Source: CAZCBN01 sp964496975 (GTDB lineage: Bacteria > Planctomycetota > Phycisphaerae > Phycisphaerales > UBA1924). From it: a DNA stretch of 64,000 bases. A model generated the notes under the pieces. The model did not search any database. It had not been told where the DNA came from and was given only the letters and a program-made list of their open reading frames with translations. Both the position numbers and the translations under genes were made by a program. Below, piece by piece: positions 25,619-35,023 of this stretch (position 1 is the first letter of the stretch; every line of letters begins with the position of its first letter). The stretch lies in NCBI GenBank assembly GCA_964496975.1, contig CAZCBN010000002.1, forward strand, positions 1-64,000, given 5' to 3'.

Positions 25619-26353
25619 CTAGCGAACCGACGGGACGAGCGACGCGAGGCGCTCCACCCGCTGCGCTTCCGTCCCGGCGCCGAGGCGCGCGTCGATCGCG
25701 TGGGCCTGCGCGAAGGCCTGCGCGGCGGCGTCGTAGCGGCCCGCGGCCTCGCTCGCGACCGCGAGGTTCCAGAACGCCTCCGCCTCCGGCATCACCCGGC
25801 GGAACTCGGCGAGCGCCGCCTCCTGCTGGCCCGACATCGCCAACGCGACCGCGAGGCCGTTGATGTGCGCGGGCTGATCGGGCGCAATGCTTGCCGCGAT
25901 GCGGAAGGCATCCGCCGCCTCGTCGCTCCGGCGGAGCTGGAGCAAGAGCAGCCCGAGCGCCTGCGCGACGCCGGGGTCCTGCGGGTTGTCGGTCACCGCG
26001 CGGCGGAGGGTTGCGAGCGCCGCGTCCGGTCGGCCGCGGCGGCGCTGCAGGTCGGCAAGCTCGAGCGCGGCGCTCGGCTCGTTCGGCGCGGCGGCGATGG
26101 CCTGGCCGTACACGTGCTCGGCGCTGGAGTACTCGCCCTTGCCGGCCAGCAGGCGGGCCATGGCGATGAGCGTCCGCGGCGTCGGCGGGCGGTCCTGGCT
26201 GATGGAGAACTCATCGTCTCGGCCGGGGTCATCGCGCTCGGGCGTTGAGCCGCAGCCCGACAGACCGGCGCAGGCGACGAGCGCGGTCGCCACCATCGCA
26301 CGAAGAGCAGGGCTTGGCCGGCGGGCGTACTTTCGCGGAAGCTTGCACGTCAT
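25619..26353 (-). CDS. tadD: TPR lipoprotein of the tad locus (TadD-like)
   Basis: The protein has 244 residues from ATG 26353, with GAGGTGA upstream. The signal peptide ends in lipobox AGLSGC. At least four TPR units follow (GKGEYSSAEHVYGQAIAAAP; GRPDAALATLRRAVTDNP; RRSDEAADAFRIAASIAP; GRYDAAAQAFAQAHAID). TadD is the TPR lipoprotein that helps secretin assembly or stability in Flp pilus systems. It is the last tad gene of the minus-strand operon. Identification as TadD rests on lipobox, TPRs and position. Confidence 0.75.
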   Translation of the reverse strand: MTCKLPRKYARRPSPALRAMVATALVACAGLSGCGSTPERDDPGRDDEFSISQDRPPTPRTLIAMARLLAGKGEYSSAEHVYGQAIAAAPNEPSAALELADLQRRRGRPDAALATLRRAVTDNPQDPGVAQALGLLLLQLRRSDEAADAFRIAASIAPDQPAHINGLAVALAMSGQQEAALAEFRRVMPEAEAFWNLAVASEAAGRYDAAAQAFAQAHAIDARLGAGTEAQRVERLASLVPSVR

Positions 26354-26402
26354 CGCGTCACCTCGTGTCTTCGGCGGTGCGGGCCGCCGGTGCCTGTGCG
26401 GC

Positions 26403-26975
26403 CTACTGCTCGTCCTTCACGCCGTGGATGTTGTACGGCTCTTCGAGGCTCGGCGCGACATACGCCGCCGCCGCGCGGGTCGAGGGCTGCCCCTCACCGT
26501 CGGGGAGCCCGTCGATGATGGGGACGTTGTCGACATTGAGACCGGCAAGCACCATCTCGCGGCGGAGCGTCGCGAGTCGTGCCTCGTAGAGGTCCGCCGA
26601 CGCATCGCCGCGAGGGAATGTCAGGCCGCCGCGGCCCGTCTCGCCGATGTCCTCGAGAATCACAGCGAGTTCCCGCGTCCCCCGCTCGTTGAGGATGTCG
26701 CTCCGCGGGCGGAAGTGATGGGCGAAGATCGACCGCTGCGCGACGGCCGCGGCACGGGCCTGCTGCTCGATGGGCCACCGGACGGACCAGGCGTTCACAT
26801 CGCTCTGGTCACGGTCCGTCCAATACTCAGGCTGGTCACGCTCCGGCGTGGACGCGCCGCACCCGCAGAGCGCAACGGCCCCAACAAGAAGAACGCCCGT
26901 GGCAACGGCTCGCGCACCACGCGCGGCACGGCATTCCTTCAACCGGCGATGATGGGTCATGGTCTCGTGCCGCAT
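26403..26975 (-). CDS. Tad-locus lipoprotein, CpaD-like
   Basis: The protein has 190 residues from ATG 26975, directly after GGGGAGG. The signal peptide has lipobox VALCGC, and the CGAS/TPERD start resembles the neighbouring TadD lipoprotein. The central part (HFRPRSDILNERGTRELAVILEDIG, read in two pieces) followed by GGLTFPRGDA and LRREMVLAGL resembles the CpaD pattern of a helix that precedes a polar strand and an ir--L--aG helix. CpaD is an outer-membrane lipoprotein of the Flp pilus secretin complex. The similarity is by eye only, and position between tadC and tadD supports it. Confidence 0.5.
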   Translation of the reverse strand: MRHETMTHHRRLKECRAARGARAVATGVLLVGAVALCGCGASTPERDQPEYWTDRDQSDVNAWSVRWPIEQQARAAAVAQRSIFAHHFRPRSDILNERGTRELAVILEDIGETGRGGLTFPRGDASADLYEARLATLRREMVLAGLNVDNVPIIDGLPDGEGQPSTRAAAAYVAPSLEEPYNIHGVKDEQ

Positions 26976-26986
26976 GGTCGCCTCCC

Positions 26987-27895
26987 CTACTTGCTGAACA
27001 ACTCGATGACCTTCAACGCCGCCGGGCCGGCGGTCACGATGAGCACCACGGGAAAGATGAAGATCACCATGGGCAGGAGCATCTTCACCGTCATCTTGTT
27101 CGCGGCCTCCTCGGCGCGGGCGCTGCGTTCCTCGCGCATCGTCTCGGCGAAGAGCCGCAGGGCCTCCGCCATGGAGGTCCCAAACCGGTCGGCCTGGCTG
27201 ATGATCTGCGACAGGCTTGACAGGTCATCGGCGCCGGTGCGCTGCGCCATGGCCTCCAGCGCGTCGGGCCGCTTGGTCCCTAGCAGCATCTCGAAGCTCG
27301 TCAGCGCCATCTCGTCCGCGAGTGCCGGGCTCGCACCGCGGATCTCATCGCCCGTTGCGTTCCACGCCTGGTCGATGCCCATGCCCGCCGACACGCACAC
27401 CTCAAGAAGGTCGATCGCGTTGGGCAGGGCCTTGCGGATCTCTTCCGTCCGGCGCTTCACGCGCTGGCCGAGCACGAACGACGGGACCATGCTCCCCATT
27501 GCCGCGCCGCCGACCGCGTACACGAACGCCATCGTCATCGACACCTGCACCCGCGTCACGATGAAGATGCCGACGCCGAGGCCCACAAGCGTGAAGAAGA
27601 GCTTGATGCCGGCAAACTTCTCCGCCGCCCCGGGCTGGTTGTAGCCCGCGCGGGTCAAAGTCATCCGGAGCTTCTTCGATGGCGCACCGAGCGCACCACC
27701 CAGCGCCCCGAGAATGGCCGCGAGCGCATCGCCGGAAGGCTTTGCGGAAGCCGAAGGGTCGCCATCGTCCCCGCGCCGGATCTGCTCCAGCCGCTCGCGC
27801 ACCTTGTCCCCGCCCGGCCTCGGCCGCAGCACGGCGGCACCGGCCGCGACCACGATCGCGAAGATGCCGGCGGGGATGACGAGTTCGATCGGCAT
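26987..27895 (-). CDS. tadC: Tad inner-membrane platform protein TadC (T2SSF family)
   Basis: The protein has 302 residues with membrane helices at the N-terminus (IPAGIFAIVVAAGAAVL), around residues 100-145 (two) and at the C-terminus (MLLPMVIFIFPVVLIVTAGP). Between them is a GspF-like helical domain with ALPNAIDLLEVCVSAGMGID and LSQADRFGTSMAEALR, both typical of T2SSF proteins. TadC and TadB form the pilus assembly platform. It sits 10 bp after tadB. Confidence 0.92.
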   Translation of the reverse strand: MPIELVIPAGIFAIVVAAGAAVLRPRPGGDKVRERLEQIRRGDDGDPSASAKPSGDALAAILGALGGALGAPSKKLRMTLTRAGYNQPGAAEKFAGIKLFFTLVGLGVGIFIVTRVQVSMTMAFVYAVGGAAMGSMVPSFVLGQRVKRRTEEIRKALPNAIDLLEVCVSAGMGIDQAWNATGDEIRGASPALADEMALTSFEMLLGTKRPDALEAMAQRTGADDLSSLSQIISQADRFGTSMAEALRLFAETMREERSARAEEAANKMTVKMLLPMVIFIFPVVLIVTAGPAALKVIELFSK

Positions 27896-27905
27896 GGCTT
27901 CTCGT

Positions 27906-28964
27906 TCAGTACTTCAGGACGGCCAGCTTGTTCATCGCCCAGGCGCCGATCAGCATGCCGCCCGCGGCGATCATCATCATCATCCGGCCGTTGTCCGTGT
28001 TGTACATCGGCTTCATGTACTCGGGGTTGATGACGTTCAGCACCACGAACATCACCACCGGCAGCCCGAGCAGCACCTGCTTGCTCATCTGGCTCTCGGC
28101 GATGAGCACGCGCACCTTCTTGGCCATCTTCAGTCGGTCGCGCATCACCGCGGCGAGACGGTTGGTCGTCTCCGCCAGGTTTCCGCCGGCTCGGATCTGA
28201 ATCGCCACCGACGCCGCGAAGAGCTTCAGGTCCTGGCTCGGGTTGTCGTCCGCCGCACGCAGCAGCGATTGCTCGAGCGTGACGCCCAGCTCCTGCTGCT
28301 GGCAGATGTCGCTGAACACCGACTTCACCGGGTCTTGGCACTCCTTCGCGGCGAGGTTCAGGGCGGCCGTGACAGTGTGCCCGGCGCGGAGCGAGCGGGC
28401 GCACAGACCTAGCGCCTCGACAAACTGGGCGTCAAACTTGGCGGTTCGCTTCTCCGCCTTCATCTTGAGCACAGACCAGATGCCGTAGAGCACCGTCCCC
28501 GCGGCGAGCGCCGCCGCGACGGGATGCCCCACGATGACATAGGCAAGAACGAACGCCGCGGCCGGCGCACCAAGAACCACCGCGAACGCCGCAGCGACCG
28601 GCACGTCCATGCCCGCCTGGTGGAGCTTGGTCTCCAGGGCCTCGATCGGCGACGACGAGCCGGCCAGCGACCGCTGCCCGGGCAGCACGGTCTTGATGGC
28701 CTTGCCCTCGCGGAAGAGCTGAACAACGCGGCCGCCCTCCGGCACGCCCCGCGCACCGAGCACATCGTCATCCGCGCCGACACGCCGTCGGATCTTCTCG
28801 ACACGCGCCGCCTTCTTGCCTGACCACATGAGCCACGCGATCACCCACACCGAAAGCATGAGCACAAACACGGCGCCGACCGCGAGCGCGTCGAGCGGCC
28901 GAAGCCCGAAGGGCAGCCCGCCCGCGGACCCGGCGACCGCGATGATGAACGAGGTGGCGCTCAT
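27906..28964 (-). CDS. tadB: Tad inner-membrane platform protein TadB (T2SSF family)
   Basis: The ATG at 28964 overlaps the cpaF stop (ATGA) and gives 352 residues. An N-terminal membrane helix (ALAVGAVFVLMLSVWVIAWL) is followed by a basic segment, two more helices near 115-150, the T2SSF domain (QFVEALGLCARSLRAGHT, LFAASVAIQIRAGGNLAETT) and a C-terminal helix pair. It pairs with TadC to form the machine platform driven by CpaF. Confidence 0.93.
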   Translation of the reverse strand: MSATSFIIAVAGSAGGLPFGLRPLDALAVGAVFVLMLSVWVIAWLMWSGKKAARVEKIRRRVGADDDVLGARGVPEGGRVVQLFREGKAIKTVLPGQRSLAGSSSPIEALETKLHQAGMDVPVAAAFAVVLGAPAAAFVLAYVIVGHPVAAALAAGTVLYGIWSVLKMKAEKRTAKFDAQFVEALGLCARSLRAGHTVTAALNLAAKECQDPVKSVFSDICQQQELGVTLEQSLLRAADDNPSQDLKLFAASVAIQIRAGGNLAETTNRLAAVMRDRLKMAKKVRVLIAESQMSKQVLLGLPVVMFVVLNVINPEYMKPMYNTDNGRMMMMIAAGGMLIGAWAMNKLAVLKY

Positions 28965-30361
28965 CCTGCTTTCCTGCCCTTCGCGTCGAGGCCCCGCTTG
29001 AGGGGCGTGAGGCCCTCGGGCATCGCGTCGGCCTGCGTGGGCATCTTCCCGCGGAAGAAGAGCTCGTCGGGAAGGTTGTGCCCCTCGGCCCGCAGCTTCT
29101 CGATGATCTTGGGCCGCACGCCGCACGACTCGTGCTGACCGGACGCGTTGCCCTCGGCGTCGATGCCGGTCTGCCGGAAGACGAAGATGTCCTGCAGCAG
29201 CACAACGTCCGCCTCCATGCCCGTGATCTCGCTGATCGCGATGATCTTGCGACGCCCGCCCGTGAGGCGGTCGGCGTGCACAAGGAGCTGCACCGCCGAC
29301 GCGATCTGCTGCCGGATGGTCGCGATGGGGTAGTTCAACCCGGCCATGCTGACCATGCTCTCCAGGCGGCGGATGGTGTCGCGCGTTCCGTTGGAGTGGA
29401 GCGTCGTCATGGAGCCGTCGTGGCCCGTGTTCATGGCCTGCAGCATGTCCAGCGCCTCGGCACCGCGGATCTCGCCGATGACGACACGGTCCGGCCGCAT
29501 GCGCAGGGCGTTCTTGACGAGGTCCCGCTGCGTGATGAGCCCCTTGCCCTCAACGTTCGCGGGGCGCGTTTCAAGCCGCACGACGTGGTCCCGCTGCAGT
29601 TGAAGCTCGGCCGCGTCCTCGATCGTGATGACGCGTTCGCCCGACGGGATGCACCGGCTCAGGACGTTGAGCAGCGTCGTCTTGCCCGATCCCGTGCCGC
29701 CCGACACGATGATGTTGACCCGGGCCGCGACGCACGCCTCGAGGAACTCCATCATCTGCGGCGTCAACGCGCCGACTTCCACGAGCCGCTTGGTATCGAA
29801 CGGGATCTTCCCGAACCGCCGGATCGACACGCTCGTGCCGTCGAGCGCCAGCGGCGGGATGATCGCGTTCACGCGGGACCCGTCGGCGAGGCGGGCGTCG
29901 AGCATCGGGCTGCTCTCATCGACGCGGCGGCCCATCGCCGAGGCGATCCGCTGCACAATCCCCTGCAGGTGCTCGTTGTCGCGAAAGACGATCTCGTGCC
30001 GTTGGAGACGGCCCTTTTTCTCAACGTACACCTGCTTGGGCCCGTTGATGAGAATGTCGCTGATGTCCGGGTCGCGCAGGATGTCCTCAAGCGGCCCGAG
30101 CCCGAAGATGTCGTCGATCACACGGGAGACAAGGCGTTCCTTCTCCGCCGCGGTGAGCGGTCGGCCCTCGTTCCGCAGCAGCGTGTCTACCTGCGCAGCG
30201 CACTGCGCCCGCAGCGTCTCACGCGGCAACTCGCGCGCACGGGCGAGGTCGATCGCCTCCAGCAAACGCTTGTGCACACGGGCCTGCAGGCCCTCCATCT
30301 CGTCCGGTGCGTTCGTGGCGCCGCCCGGGGGCGACGCGCCGCGTGCTTCCTCCTTGCTCAC
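28961..30361 (-). CDS. cpaF: Flp pilus assembly ATPase CpaF/TadA
   Basis: The GTG at 30361 overlaps the cpaE stop (GTGA) and gives 466 residues. The N-terminal domain contains FGLGPLEDILRDPDISDILI; Walker A is GGTGSGKTTLLNVLSR near residue 220, followed by the Asp box RVITIEDAAELQL, the His box LMRPDRVVIGEIRG region (NALRMRPDRVVIGEIRGAEA, Walker B) and TGHDGSMTTLHSN. It is the hexameric secretion ATPase that powers Flp pilus extension. The C-terminus after VLLQDIFVF is longer than minimal because of a charged tail. Confidence 0.96.
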   Translation of the reverse strand: MSKEEARGASPPGGATNAPDEMEGLQARVHKRLLEAIDLARARELPRETLRAQCAAQVDTLLRNEGRPLTAAEKERLVSRVIDDIFGLGPLEDILRDPDISDILINGPKQVYVEKKGRLQRHEIVFRDNEHLQGIVQRIASAMGRRVDESSPMLDARLADGSRVNAIIPPLALDGTSVSIRRFGKIPFDTKRLVEVGALTPQMMEFLEACVAARVNIIVSGGTGSGKTTLLNVLSRCIPSGERVITIEDAAELQLQRDHVVRLETRPANVEGKGLITQRDLVKNALRMRPDRVVIGEIRGAEALDMLQAMNTGHDGSMTTLHSNGTRDTIRRLESMVSMAGLNYPIATIRQQIASAVQLLVHADRLTGGRRKIIAISEITGMEADVVLLQDIFVFRQTGIDAEGNASGQHESCGVRPKIIEKLRAEGHNLPDELFFRGKMPTQADAMPEGLTPLKRGLDAKGRKAG

Positions 30362-31596
30362 GCCGCCTCCCTTCCGGCGTCGGCCTTCTTGCCGAACCGC
30401 CGCCGCGCCTTGTCAGGACGGCGAGCCTTCGCGTCGCCGCTGGCAGCCGGGTCAGATTCCGCATCCGCGGCGGCCGGCGCCGCCTCGGCCGCCAGCGACA
30501 GGATGGCCCGCCGCAGCGGTGACTTCGGCGCCGCGTCCGACAGCGCCTCGCCCCCGGCCAGCGCGCGCAGCGCCGCGTCAGGATCGTCCGGCAGCGTGCG
30601 CAGCGTCTCTACGTCAAGCGCCTTCTGCGCCTCCACCACCGTCACCTGCGACTTGCCCTTGCGCACCCGATTGGCCACCAGCAGCGGCGTCGCCTGAACC
30701 CCGCGGTCGCGGAGTGTCTTCGCCGTCATCCGCGCGGCCTTCAGATCCTTGACGTTGAGCTGAAACACGATCAGCGCCGCCGTCGACGCCTCAACAAGAC
30801 CCGCCACGGTCTCCATCGCGAGCGTCCCGGCATCGACGACCGCCGCCGGGTACGCCGCCGCGATCTCGCCAACCCCTGCCACAAGCCGCTCGCTGTCGAT
30901 CGCCGCCGGCTCCGCAAAGTCGACCGACGCCGGCCCCAGCAGCACATCCAACCGCTCCCCGTGCTTGTACGACGTCGACCTCACCAGCTCCGCGTCCAGC
31001 GCCCCGCCCCGGTGCAGCAGATCGGCGATGCCGTAGTTGTGGCTCACGCCGAGGTGCGCCGCGACGCCGCCGAATCGATCGTCCAGATCCAGCAGCGCCG
31101 CCCGTTCACCCACGATGCGGGCCAGTTCGTCCGCGAGATTGATCGCCACCGTCGTGGCCCCGTTGCCCCCCCCCGCCGCGATCACCGTCACGAGCGCGCC
31201 GCGCCGCGCGTCGCGCGGCTGGCACTGCTCCGCAAGGTCGCGGCAGATCGGCACCGCGTCGGGCGTGATCCACGCCTTCGGCATGAAGTGCCGCGCGCCC
31301 GCCTGCATGGAATGGAACAACTGCCCGCGGTCAAACTCCGGCGCCACGACCACAAACCGGCTCGCCGGATGAGCCGCCGTCAGCTCGGCCAGCTCCCCGA
31401 GCATCCCCGCCGGATCGGGCGCGATGTCTACGAGCACGAGCCCCGGCGCCCGGCCGTCCAGCGCAGCCGCCGCATCCGCAAGCGAGCCGTACACCGCGAC
31501 CGGCGTAAGCAACGCATCGGACGCGAAGACCGTCCGCACCGCCTGCGCCGCGTCGCCGTCGGTCGTCACAAACATGGTCCCCGGCGATCGGCTCAT
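30358..31596 (-). CDS. cpaE: Flp pilus localisation ATPase CpaE/TadZ
   Basis: The protein has 412 residues. Residues 1-130 look like a receiver domain (LVLVDIAPD, HSMQAGARHFMPK). The ParA/MinD-type domain follows with a deviant Walker A, AAGGGNGATTVAINLADEL, in which the usual Lys residues are absent as in many CpaE proteins, and LLDLDDRFGGVAAHLGV. The C-terminal 50 residues are a basic Ala/Lys/Arg tail. CpaE/TadZ positions the tad machine at a cell pole. Both ends overlap neighbours by four bases (ATGA with cpaC, GTGA with cpaF). Confidence 0.9.
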   Translation of the reverse strand: MSRSPGTMFVTTDGDAAQAVRTVFASDALLTPVAVYGSLADAAAALDGRAPGLVLVDIAPDPAGMLGELAELTAAHPASRFVVVAPEFDRGQLFHSMQAGARHFMPKAWITPDAVPICRDLAEQCQPRDARRGALVTVIAAGGGNGATTVAINLADELARIVGERAALLDLDDRFGGVAAHLGVSHNYGIADLLHRGGALDAELVRSTSYKHGERLDVLLGPASVDFAEPAAIDSERLVAGVGEIAAAYPAAVVDAGTLAMETVAGLVEASTAALIVFQLNVKDLKAARMTAKTLRDRGVQATPLLVANRVRKGKSQVTVVEAQKALDVETLRTLPDDPDAALRALAGGEALSDAAPKSPLRRAILSLAAEAAPAAADAESDPAASGDAKARRPDKARRRFGKKADAGREAA

Positions 31597-33530
31597 CGCG
31601 GGCCCGCCCCCCCTTGAGGCCGCGGATCCGCCCAGCCCGTCGGCCCGCGGAGCCGCTCCAGGCCCGTGTCCCGCAGCCAGTTCGGCTCGTGCGCCGTGCG
31701 CGGCGCGGAGCCGTCGAGGCGCCCCTCCGCGTACAGCTCCCAGTCATTCGGCCGCACGTGCGCATCGCCCGGCATCGGCAGCACGCTCGTCGTGTCCAGC
31801 GGCTCCACAAGCTCCACCGTCGCCAGCACCAGCAGCTCTGTGTCGCCCTGTTCGTACCGCACCGAGCGGAACAGAGGCCCAAGGATCGGAATCCGGCTCA
31901 GCCCCGGCACACGCTGGCTCCGCGCCACCGTGCTCCGGCTGATCAGCCCCGCCATCGCAAAGGTCTGCCCGCTCCGCATCACGAGCGTCGTCGCCGCCCG
32001 GCGCGTCACGAGTGAGGGGATCGTGAACCCCTGCAGCTCGATCGCGCCGATATCGCTCAGCTCGCTCACCTCGGGGGCCACCTGCATCCGGATCGCGCCG
32101 TCCCCGAGCACCGTCGGCACAAAGTTCAGCCGGACGCCGAACTCCTTGTAGTCGATCGTGATCGTCGTCCCGCCGATGCCCGAGCCCTGCGGCACGGGGA
32201 TCGGAAACTCGCCACCCGCAAGAAACGACGCCTTCTCGCCGGACAGCGCGACCAGCGTCGGCTCCGCCAGCGTCCGCACGTACTGGTTGTCCTCAAGCGC
32301 CTCGAAGAACAGCTCCAGCTCAATGCCCGGGAAGCCCGCGAAGAACGTCGTCGTGTTCGTCGCCCGCGGAGAGCCCTGGAACTGGAACGGCAGGTCATTG
32401 CCGACCTGCGTCTCGTTCGGCACGCCGATGCCGATGTTGTTGGGGTTGCCCCCGATCGTCGACGCCGCGAAGAACGTGTCCGACGTGTGGAACCCGTTGA
32501 TCCCGAGCGACCGCAGCGCCACCCGGTTCGCCTCGGCGACACGCACGCGGATCTGCACCTGCGGCACGCCAGCGACCCGCGTCATGTCCACGTACGGCGC
32601 CCCCGCCGCCTCAAGAAACCGCCGCAGCGCCTCCGCGTGCTCCGCCTGCGGGATCGTCCCCGTCACCACCAGCACGTCGCGTGTCTGCCGAAGTTCGATC
32701 CGCGAGCCCGGCAGCGCCGACATCAGCGTCCGCCGCATCTCCTCGACGTCGACCTCGATCAGCAGCTTCGTTTGCCACTGCTCGCCGTTCGCGCCCCACA
32801 GCCGAAGGTCCGTCGTCCCCGGCGCCGAGCCCACCACGAGCACCCGCGTCGGCGAGACGATCCGCACGTCGGCGACCTTGTCGTTCGCGACCGAGATCTC
32901 CTTCACCATCCACCCCGGCTCGATCACCCGCGAGTGCCCGATCGGGAGCACGAGCGTCTCCGCCGGCTCCGCGAGCAGCTCGACGCCGTCCTTCAGCATC
33001 TGCCCCTGCGCCGCCGCCCACACGACCGGCGCGCTCTCGGGCCACGCCGGCACAGCGGGCGCACCAGCGCCTCGACCAACGCCCATCGGCAAGGCTGCGT
33101 CCGCGTCGCCCGTCACGACAACGGTCCGCGGCGCCACGCTCTCGGGCAGCACCCATTCCTCACCCGCGGCGAGCCCCGCACCGCGCGGCATCGCCGCATC
33201 GCCGGGGCCGACACCCGCATCGGGCAAGACCCACGATTCATCGCCGGATCCGCCCGCGGCATCGTCACCAACGGCCGTGGCCTCCCCGGCCGCGGCCACC
33301 AGCTGCAACCCCGCCGTGATCGGCTCAAGCCCCGCGGCGTCGATCGTGTCCACGCCGCTATCCACGCCGCCATCCCCGCCGGCCTCCACGGCGCCCTCAG
33401 CGCCGACAAGCCACGGGGCCATGGTCGCGGCCGCGTTCCCCGCCGGTCCGAGCGGCCAACACACCGAAGCCGCGGCCCACGACGCCAACGCCAGGCGTTC
33501 CGCGCCGCTGTTGTGCCTCTGAAGATTCAC
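31593..33530 (-). CDS. cpaC: Flp pilus outer-membrane secretin CpaC/RcpA
   Basis: GTG 33530 is chosen because AAGGGGGC precedes it and a signal peptide follows (LALASWAAASVCWPLGPAGNAAA region); the protein has 645 residues. After an acidic Ala/Gly-rich stretch of about 170 residues comes the pilus-associated secretin N-domain (VLPIGHSRVIEPGWMVKEIS), a BON-like domain (MSALPGSRIELRQTRDVLVV) and the secretin core with PQVQIRVRVAEANR, VPQGSGIGGTTITIDYKEFG and VPGLSRIPILGPLFRS. It forms the outer-membrane channel for Flp pili. The low-complexity N-terminal stretch is unusual; most CpaC proteins have 450-550 residues. Confidence 0.92.
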   Translation of the reverse strand: MNLQRHNSGAERLALASWAAASVCWPLGPAGNAAATMAPWLVGAEGAVEAGGDGGVDSGVDTIDAAGLEPITAGLQLVAAAGEATAVGDDAAGGSGDESWVLPDAGVGPGDAAMPRGAGLAAGEEWVLPESVAPRTVVVTGDADAALPMGVGRGAGAPAVPAWPESAPVVWAAAQGQMLKDGVELLAEPAETLVLPIGHSRVIEPGWMVKEISVANDKVADVRIVSPTRVLVVGSAPGTTDLRLWGANGEQWQTKLLIEVDVEEMRRTLMSALPGSRIELRQTRDVLVVTGTIPQAEHAEALRRFLEAAGAPYVDMTRVAGVPQVQIRVRVAEANRVALRSLGINGFHTSDTFFAASTIGGNPNNIGIGVPNETQVGNDLPFQFQGSPRATNTTTFFAGFPGIELELFFEALEDNQYVRTLAEPTLVALSGEKASFLAGGEFPIPVPQGSGIGGTTITIDYKEFGVRLNFVPTVLGDGAIRMQVAPEVSELSDIGAIELQGFTIPSLVTRRAATTLVMRSGQTFAMAGLISRSTVARSQRVPGLSRIPILGPLFRSVRYEQGDTELLVLATVELVEPLDTTSVLPMPGDAHVRPNDWELYAEGRLDGSAPRTAHEPNWLRDTGLERLRGPTGWADPRPQGGAGPR

Positions 33531-33590
33531 GCTGAGCCCCCTTGCGTGCGAGCGTCCGCACAACACCGCTGGTCCGTTGATCCCGCCGCG

Positions 33591-34751
33591 CTACTCCTCG
33601 TCGTCCGTCGTCGGCACCGTCGCCACGTCGTCGCCTTCCTCGGCATCGCTGCCCTCGCCGTCATCGGTCGCACCGTCCGACGAGGCCTGCCGCGGCGCTT
33701 CGGCGGTCCCCTGCGCCGGCGCAGGGGCTCCGGGCGGCGCGGCGTTCTTCACCGGCCCCGCCGGCTTGTCCGCGCGAGACGACCGCCGCTCAAACGAGAC
33801 GACCTCGGTGCTCGAGCCGCGGATCACCCGCACCTCCCACACCTCGGGCCGCGTGTCCACGACGGGCACGTTCGCCCGCTGCACCGCCACATCGGCGAGC
33901 GTCGCCGCGGGATTCGCGAGCACCACCGTCGGCGGCGCGACGCGTTCAACCGGAGCCGCGGGCACCTGCACCACGTTCACCGTCGCCGCGACGGGCGCGT
34001 TCGCGCTGTCCGTCTTTTCCGCGGTCAGGCTCGAGTCCAGCGGGTTCCGCAGCGAGAGCGACAACTGCCCCCGCTCCCGCGCCGCCTGCAAGTTTCGGGC
34101 CTGCTCCGGCTGGACGAGCAGAGTGACCATCATCGTGCGCTCGTTGCTGGGCTTCGCCGGCGCCGGCTTCTCCGCCTCGCCCTTGCCCTGCGGAGCCTCG
34201 TCCGCCCCGCTGAAGACCGTCTCATCCCCGATCGCCAGGACCGGCACGTTCTGCAACAGCGTCTCCGCAGGCCCCTGCGCTGAGCCCGCGGCGCTGTGCC
34301 GCGCGTACGCGACCAGCACGTCCACGCGGCACCCCGGATAGATCAACCCCCGCATCGCGGCCGAGGGAGTCAGTTCGACGCTGACCGCGCGCGCACCGTC
34401 GGGCAGCGAGCTCGCGAGCCGCGCCCCGGAGTTTTCCTCAAGGAGCGAACGCTCCGTGAGCGCCTGCCCCGCCACAAGCGCCACCCGCGGCACCCGGCCC
34501 AGCACCTTGACGCTGGACCGCATCGCGCCCTCCGGGAGTTCCGACACCGGAACAACCTTTGTCGCGAGGTGTGACTCCTGCAGCAGCGTGAAGGGCGCAA
34601 TATCGGCGGCGGCGACGACGATCTCCGCTTCCTTTGGCGCGGCCGCCTGACGACCGTTCCCCGAACGCAGCGCCGCCATCAGCACCGCGGCGCACAACCC
34701 CGCCACCAGACCCAGCCCGAGAACCGCGATGATCTGAACCTTGCTGTTCAT
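33591..34751 (-). CDS. cpaB: Flp pilus assembly protein CpaB/RcpC
   Basis: ATG 34751 gives 386 residues starting with a membrane helix (VQIIAVLGLGLVAGLCAAVL). It is followed by a SAF-type domain (EIVVAAADIAPFTLLQESHL) and the RcpC domain (GARAVSVELTPSAAMRGLIYPGCRVDVL). The C-terminal 70 residues are acidic and Pro/Ala-rich, ending DDEE. CpaB sits in the periplasm and works with the secretin. It is the first gene of the minus-strand tad operon. Confidence 0.92.
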   Translation of the reverse strand: MNSKVQIIAVLGLGLVAGLCAAVLMAALRSGNGRQAAAPKEAEIVVAAADIAPFTLLQESHLATKVVPVSELPEGAMRSSVKVLGRVPRVALVAGQALTERSLLEENSGARLASSLPDGARAVSVELTPSAAMRGLIYPGCRVDVLVAYARHSAAGSAQGPAETLLQNVPVLAIGDETVFSGADEAPQGKGEAEKPAPAKPSNERTMMVTLLVQPEQARNLQAARERGQLSLSLRNPLDSSLTAEKTDSANAPVAATVNVVQVPAAPVERVAPPTVVLANPAATLADVAVQRANVPVVDTRPEVWEVRVIRGSSTEVVSFERRSSRADKPAGPVKNAAPPGAPAPAQGTAEAPRQASSDGATDDGEGSDAEEGDDVATVPTTDDEE

Positions 34752-35023
34752 GCCGGGTTCCCTTGAACGCGTGGACCGGGGCACATCCCCCCCGATCGGC
34801 TTATCGGAGACACGGCGCGGGACCTTGAGCATCGTGCCGGCAAGACCGGGGCTTCCAGGGCGGACCGGGTTCCGGGGACTGCACCGCGCCACCCGCCGTG
34901 CCGATGCCGCCCCCGACCCGGAGCCGGGCCGCCGCGCTCCCGAACCACGCCGAACCGGCGGTCCGCGTCCGAGAACCACGAGGACGCGGGCCGTGCCGGC
35001 GGGCCCAGGAAGGAACAGCAGCC
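34752..35023. promoter_or_regulatory. Divergent spacer between the two tad arms
   Basis: This 272-bp spacer must carry the promoter of the minus tad operon. On the minus strand TCCGATAA (34808-34801) with TCAAGGTC 12 bp upstream (34828-34821) resembles a sigma-28 promoter, 50 bp before cpaB; the match is partial. Confidence 0.25.
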
